Positions 62,111 through 64,000 of a stretch of DNA of 64,000 nt are shown in pieces (the stretch's first letter is position 1; each line of letters opens with the position of its first letter). A program made the translations under genes and the position numbers. The notes under the pieces are model-generated. The model was not told the origin of the DNA. It did no database searches and worked only from the letters and a program-made list of their open reading frames with translations. The stretch covers positions 160,084 through 224,083 of the forward strand of contig NZ_JACSNR010000003.1 of NCBI RefSeq assembly GCF_016901815.1. Reading direction: 5' to 3'. The DNA is from Hydrogenoanaerobacterium saccharovorans (lineage in GTDB: Bacteria > Bacillota > Clostridia > Oscillospirales > Ruminococcaceae).

Positions 62111-63370
62111 TCACAGGATCAGACGCAGCCGGAACCAGCCATCTGTCAGGTCGAACTGACAGACCGCTCCGTTTTTATGGCAAAACGCGGAGATGGACTG
62201 TACTCCCAGACCATGCCCCTTTCTCTGAGCGATGGGGAGGCCGTTGCTGTCAAAGACTACATCGTCAGCGCATGGATTGGAAAGCTCCAGCATAACGCCG
62301 GGAGTCCCCACCATCCTGCACCGGATCTTCCGCTGCTTCGTGGGCAGCAGGAGATTGGCATGGATGGCATTTTCCAGGGCGTTTGCCAGGACAATCGCAA
62401 GCTCTCCTTCGTCCACCGGAAGGGTGTCGGGCAGGGAAATATCTGCCTCCACCGGGATATCCTGATTCTGCGCCTGGTCAAAGTAGGAGGAAAACACAGC
62501 ATTCAGAACAGGCGGACGGCACCATCGGATCAGTTTGTGTTCATCCAGCCGCCTCTGGGTGGCATCCAGGAAGTCCAGGGCGGATTTTTCTTCCCCCCGG
62601 GCTACCATCTCCATCACAGCCTGGATGCGATGGCGCAGGTCATGGCGCTCGGCGCGGATGATGTCCTCTGCGGCTTTTACCGCTTCCATCCGGCTCTGGA
62701 GCGCGGACAGCTGCAATGCGGCAAGCTGTGCGTTGTTCCGGGCTTCCGCCTCCTTGCGGATGCGGGAGAAGAAAAATAGCAGAATGGCATAGAATCCCAC
62801 CATCAGCAGGGAGATCGCAGGCTTGAGAATGGTGCTGGTGAGCTCTGAACCGACATAGCCGGGGATCAGGTAGATCACGATCGTATAGTAACCAGCCATT
62901 ACCAGACACATCAGCCACCAGCCGTGCTGCAGTTCCATCAGAATCTGGAAGAACAGGGGACGCAGTACCCGGATCAGGAGCAGCAGTACTCCGATGGTGA
63001 GAACCGCGCAGGACAGGATCAATACCAGGAGGTTCCGACCGGAGAAGTAGAAGGCGAGCGCAGAGCCATGCAGAATCACAGTACAGAACAGAATGGCAGA
63101 GAGCAGCTGGAAGATCAGCCGCCATCCCCGGAAGCGGCTGAGTACCAGAATGAGCAGCAGTGATGGCACATGGGCGAGCAGGGGATAGAGCCAGAGAGTG
63201 GCTTTCAGGCCGGCTGTCCGGTAGACAACCGCCACAGCAATCATGGCAGCGAACATGGTGCTGTAAACTGCCAGAACAGTCCGGCGTCGGGAGTACCGGC
63301 TGTCCAGAAACAGCAGGACCATGTTCATTCCCAGAACGGTCATATATTCCATCATGCCAAATTCAATCAT
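62111..63370 (-). CDS. Orphan GHKL sensor histidine kinase
   Basis: A 419-residue kinase with six to seven N-terminal helices, H-box AERHDLRHRIQAV, N-box NALENAIHANL and G-box GHGLGVQSISAFCHKNGAVC. The region from the H-box on is roughly 55-60 percent identical by eye to the kinase at 58076 (both share SLPxxLPVDEGELAIV), while the sensor halves differ. No response regulator adjoins. It may phosphorylate the LytTR regulator at 57345 or act with an unlinked partner. Confidence 0.9.
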   Translation of the reverse strand: MIEFGMMEYMTVLGMNMVLLFLDSRYSRRRTVLAVYSTMFAAMIAVAVVYRTAGLKATLWLYPLLAHVPSLLLILVLSRFRGWRLIFQLLSAILFCTVILHGSALAFYFSGRNLLVLILSCAVLTIGVLLLLIRVLRPLFFQILMELQHGWWLMCLVMAGYYTIVIYLIPGYVGSELTSTILKPAISLLMVGFYAILLFFFSRIRKEAEARNNAQLAALQLSALQSRMEAVKAAEDIIRAERHDLRHRIQAVMEMVARGEEKSALDFLDATQRRLDEHKLIRWCRPPVLNAVFSSYFDQAQNQDIPVEADISLPDTLPVDEGELAIVLANALENAIHANLLLPTKQRKIRCRMVGTPGVMLELSNPCADDVVFDSNGLPIAQRKGHGLGVQSISAFCHKNGAVCQFDLTDGWFRLRLIL

Positions 63371-63659
63371 TTCTGTCCCTTCCCCTGCTGGCAGTAAGCC
63401 GGATTTCCGGAAACTTCCGGCCTGTTGCTTTTAGAATACCAGAATGCAGAGGTCTGTACAATGGAAAACTTCCGCACCTGAACGGGCGGCCTTTGGATTG
63501 TGAACTGTGGTCTGCGGCATGGGAAGGCGTGCCGGCCATTCTTTCCGGCTCCCCTGTATGGGGCCTGGATTTGGGTCAGGAGCCGGGAAAACCGAAGTCC
63601 ATTTTCCCTCTGAAAACAGACCATCCGAGAGCAGGAAAATTCCGGAAGCCGCATAGACT
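63371..63659. other. Intergenic region before the integrase remnant
   Basis: Contains the minus-strand kinase promoter; the remainder has no recognisable gene and probably is decayed upstream sequence of the former integrase element. Confidence 0.4.
63433..63461 (-). promoter_or_regulatory. Promoter of the orphan kinase gene
   Basis: Minus-strand TTGTAC, 17-bp spacer, TATTCT. Confidence 0.6.
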
Positions 63660-63795
63660 GGACATCAAGACGGTCTCGGGCATGCTGGGGCATTACAGCG
63701 CCGGCTTCACTCTGGACACCTACGCCCATGTGACCACCGCAGCCCAGCGGCAGGCAGCCGATGTGATGGGGAATGTCCTCTCGGGCGCTTTCTGA
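63660..63795 (+). pseudogene. C-terminal remnant of a tyrosine recombinase/integrase
   Basis: About 44 codons encode DIKTVSGMLGHYSAGFTLDT followed by YAHVTTAAQRQAAD, the conserved box II end of Tn916/phage-type integrases with the LGH histidine and the catalytic tyrosine in TLDTYAHV. The rest of the recombinase is missing, so it is inactive. It is followed by a tandem 12-mer TCTGGGTCAGAA (63814-63837), which may mark an old attachment region. Confidence 0.8.
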
Positions 63796-63859
63796 ATCGC
63801 TCCGGATCTTTTCGCATCTGGGTCAGAATCTGGGTCAGAAGCGATTCCGGGCAAAAAGA

Positions 63860-63893
63860 AAAAACCGATGAAACCATGGTTTCATCGTTTTTT
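63860..63893 (+). terminator. Terminator after the integrase remnant
   Basis: Perfect 22-bp palindrome (arms CGATGAAACCA/TGGTTTCATCG, 63866-63887) flanked by A6 and T6. Confidence 0.85.
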
Positions 63894-63901
63894 GTGTAAA
63901 G

Positions 63902-64000
63902 AAAACCACGCGATAGTCGCGTGGTTCAAAAGAGCTTAAGCGGTGAAAAAGATAAAAAAACTCCTAATGTGTTAAAGTAAAAGTGTGACCTGCCAGTTAC
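63902..64000 (+). mobile_element. Possible left end of an IS200/IS605-like element
   Basis: Perfect hairpin AACCACGCGA-TAG-TCGCGTGGTT (63904-63926) followed by AT-rich sequence without ORF up to the window edge. Subterminal hairpins of this kind precede tnpA in IS200/IS605 elements, and the following sequence resembles, from memory, such leaders in gut Clostridia. The transposase itself would be outside the window. Confidence 0.35.

Overview
The window looks like a GC-rich gut Clostridia chromosome of the Oscillospiraceae/Ruminococcaceae type. This is inferred from the gene repertoire: strong AAGGAGG ribosome binding sites, GHKL/LytTR signalling, Cna-B and InlB-repeat surface proteins, APC permeases, DUF5058 and DUF401 membrane proteins, a flavodiiron protein and no outer-membrane genes. 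There is no rRNA, tRNA or CRISPR array. Most genes are housekeeping or accessory functions in short operons separated by clear rho-independent terminators.

Left end (1-7.8 kb): a giant Cna-B-repeat surface protein runs off the window on the minus strand. Its signal peptide and its repeats are in different frames, separated by a seven-C run. Next comes a scrambled locus in which a reversed aminotransferase fragment sits between a truncated membrane protein gene and the 3' half of a Crp/Fnr gene. 8-19 kb: a DUF5058 transporter-like pair with an M24 peptidase, a prolyl-tRNA-editing/NimA-like fusion, a metal-resistance block (P1B ATPase, HMA protein, divergent ArsR-AraC operon beside MITE-like repeats) and a CDF exporter. 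19-24 kb: a BlaI/BlaR1-type system with a large unusual sensor domain, then a lipoprotein.

24-45 kb: amino-acid permeases (one alone, two in tandem), a P2-type ATPase behind a yybP-ykoY-type manganese riboswitch, a 131-bp tandem repeat carrying terminator hairpins, DUF401 protein, glycerate kinase, XRE and MarR regulators, MATE exporter, flavodiiron protein, peptidase T, and an FMN-binding lipoprotein with a recent 216-residue internal duplication and a Rex-like site on its promoter. A small unknown gene at 44.3 kb has a highly structured 5' leader with two mutually exclusive pairings, which is the best candidate here for an undescribed RNA regulator.

45-64 kb: amidohydrolase, a three-gene cluster with an Imm33/DUF2185-like immunity domain, a 2954-residue secreted adhesin facing a divergent LytTR response regulator and GHKL kinase, a lipoprotein sharing a domain with the BlaR1 sensor, an M42 peptidase, a second GHKL kinase closely related to the first but lacking a response regulator, then a decayed integrase and what may be the edge of an IS200/IS605-like element. 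The common threads are cell-surface display, envelope sensing, metal homeostasis and peptide/amino-acid use.
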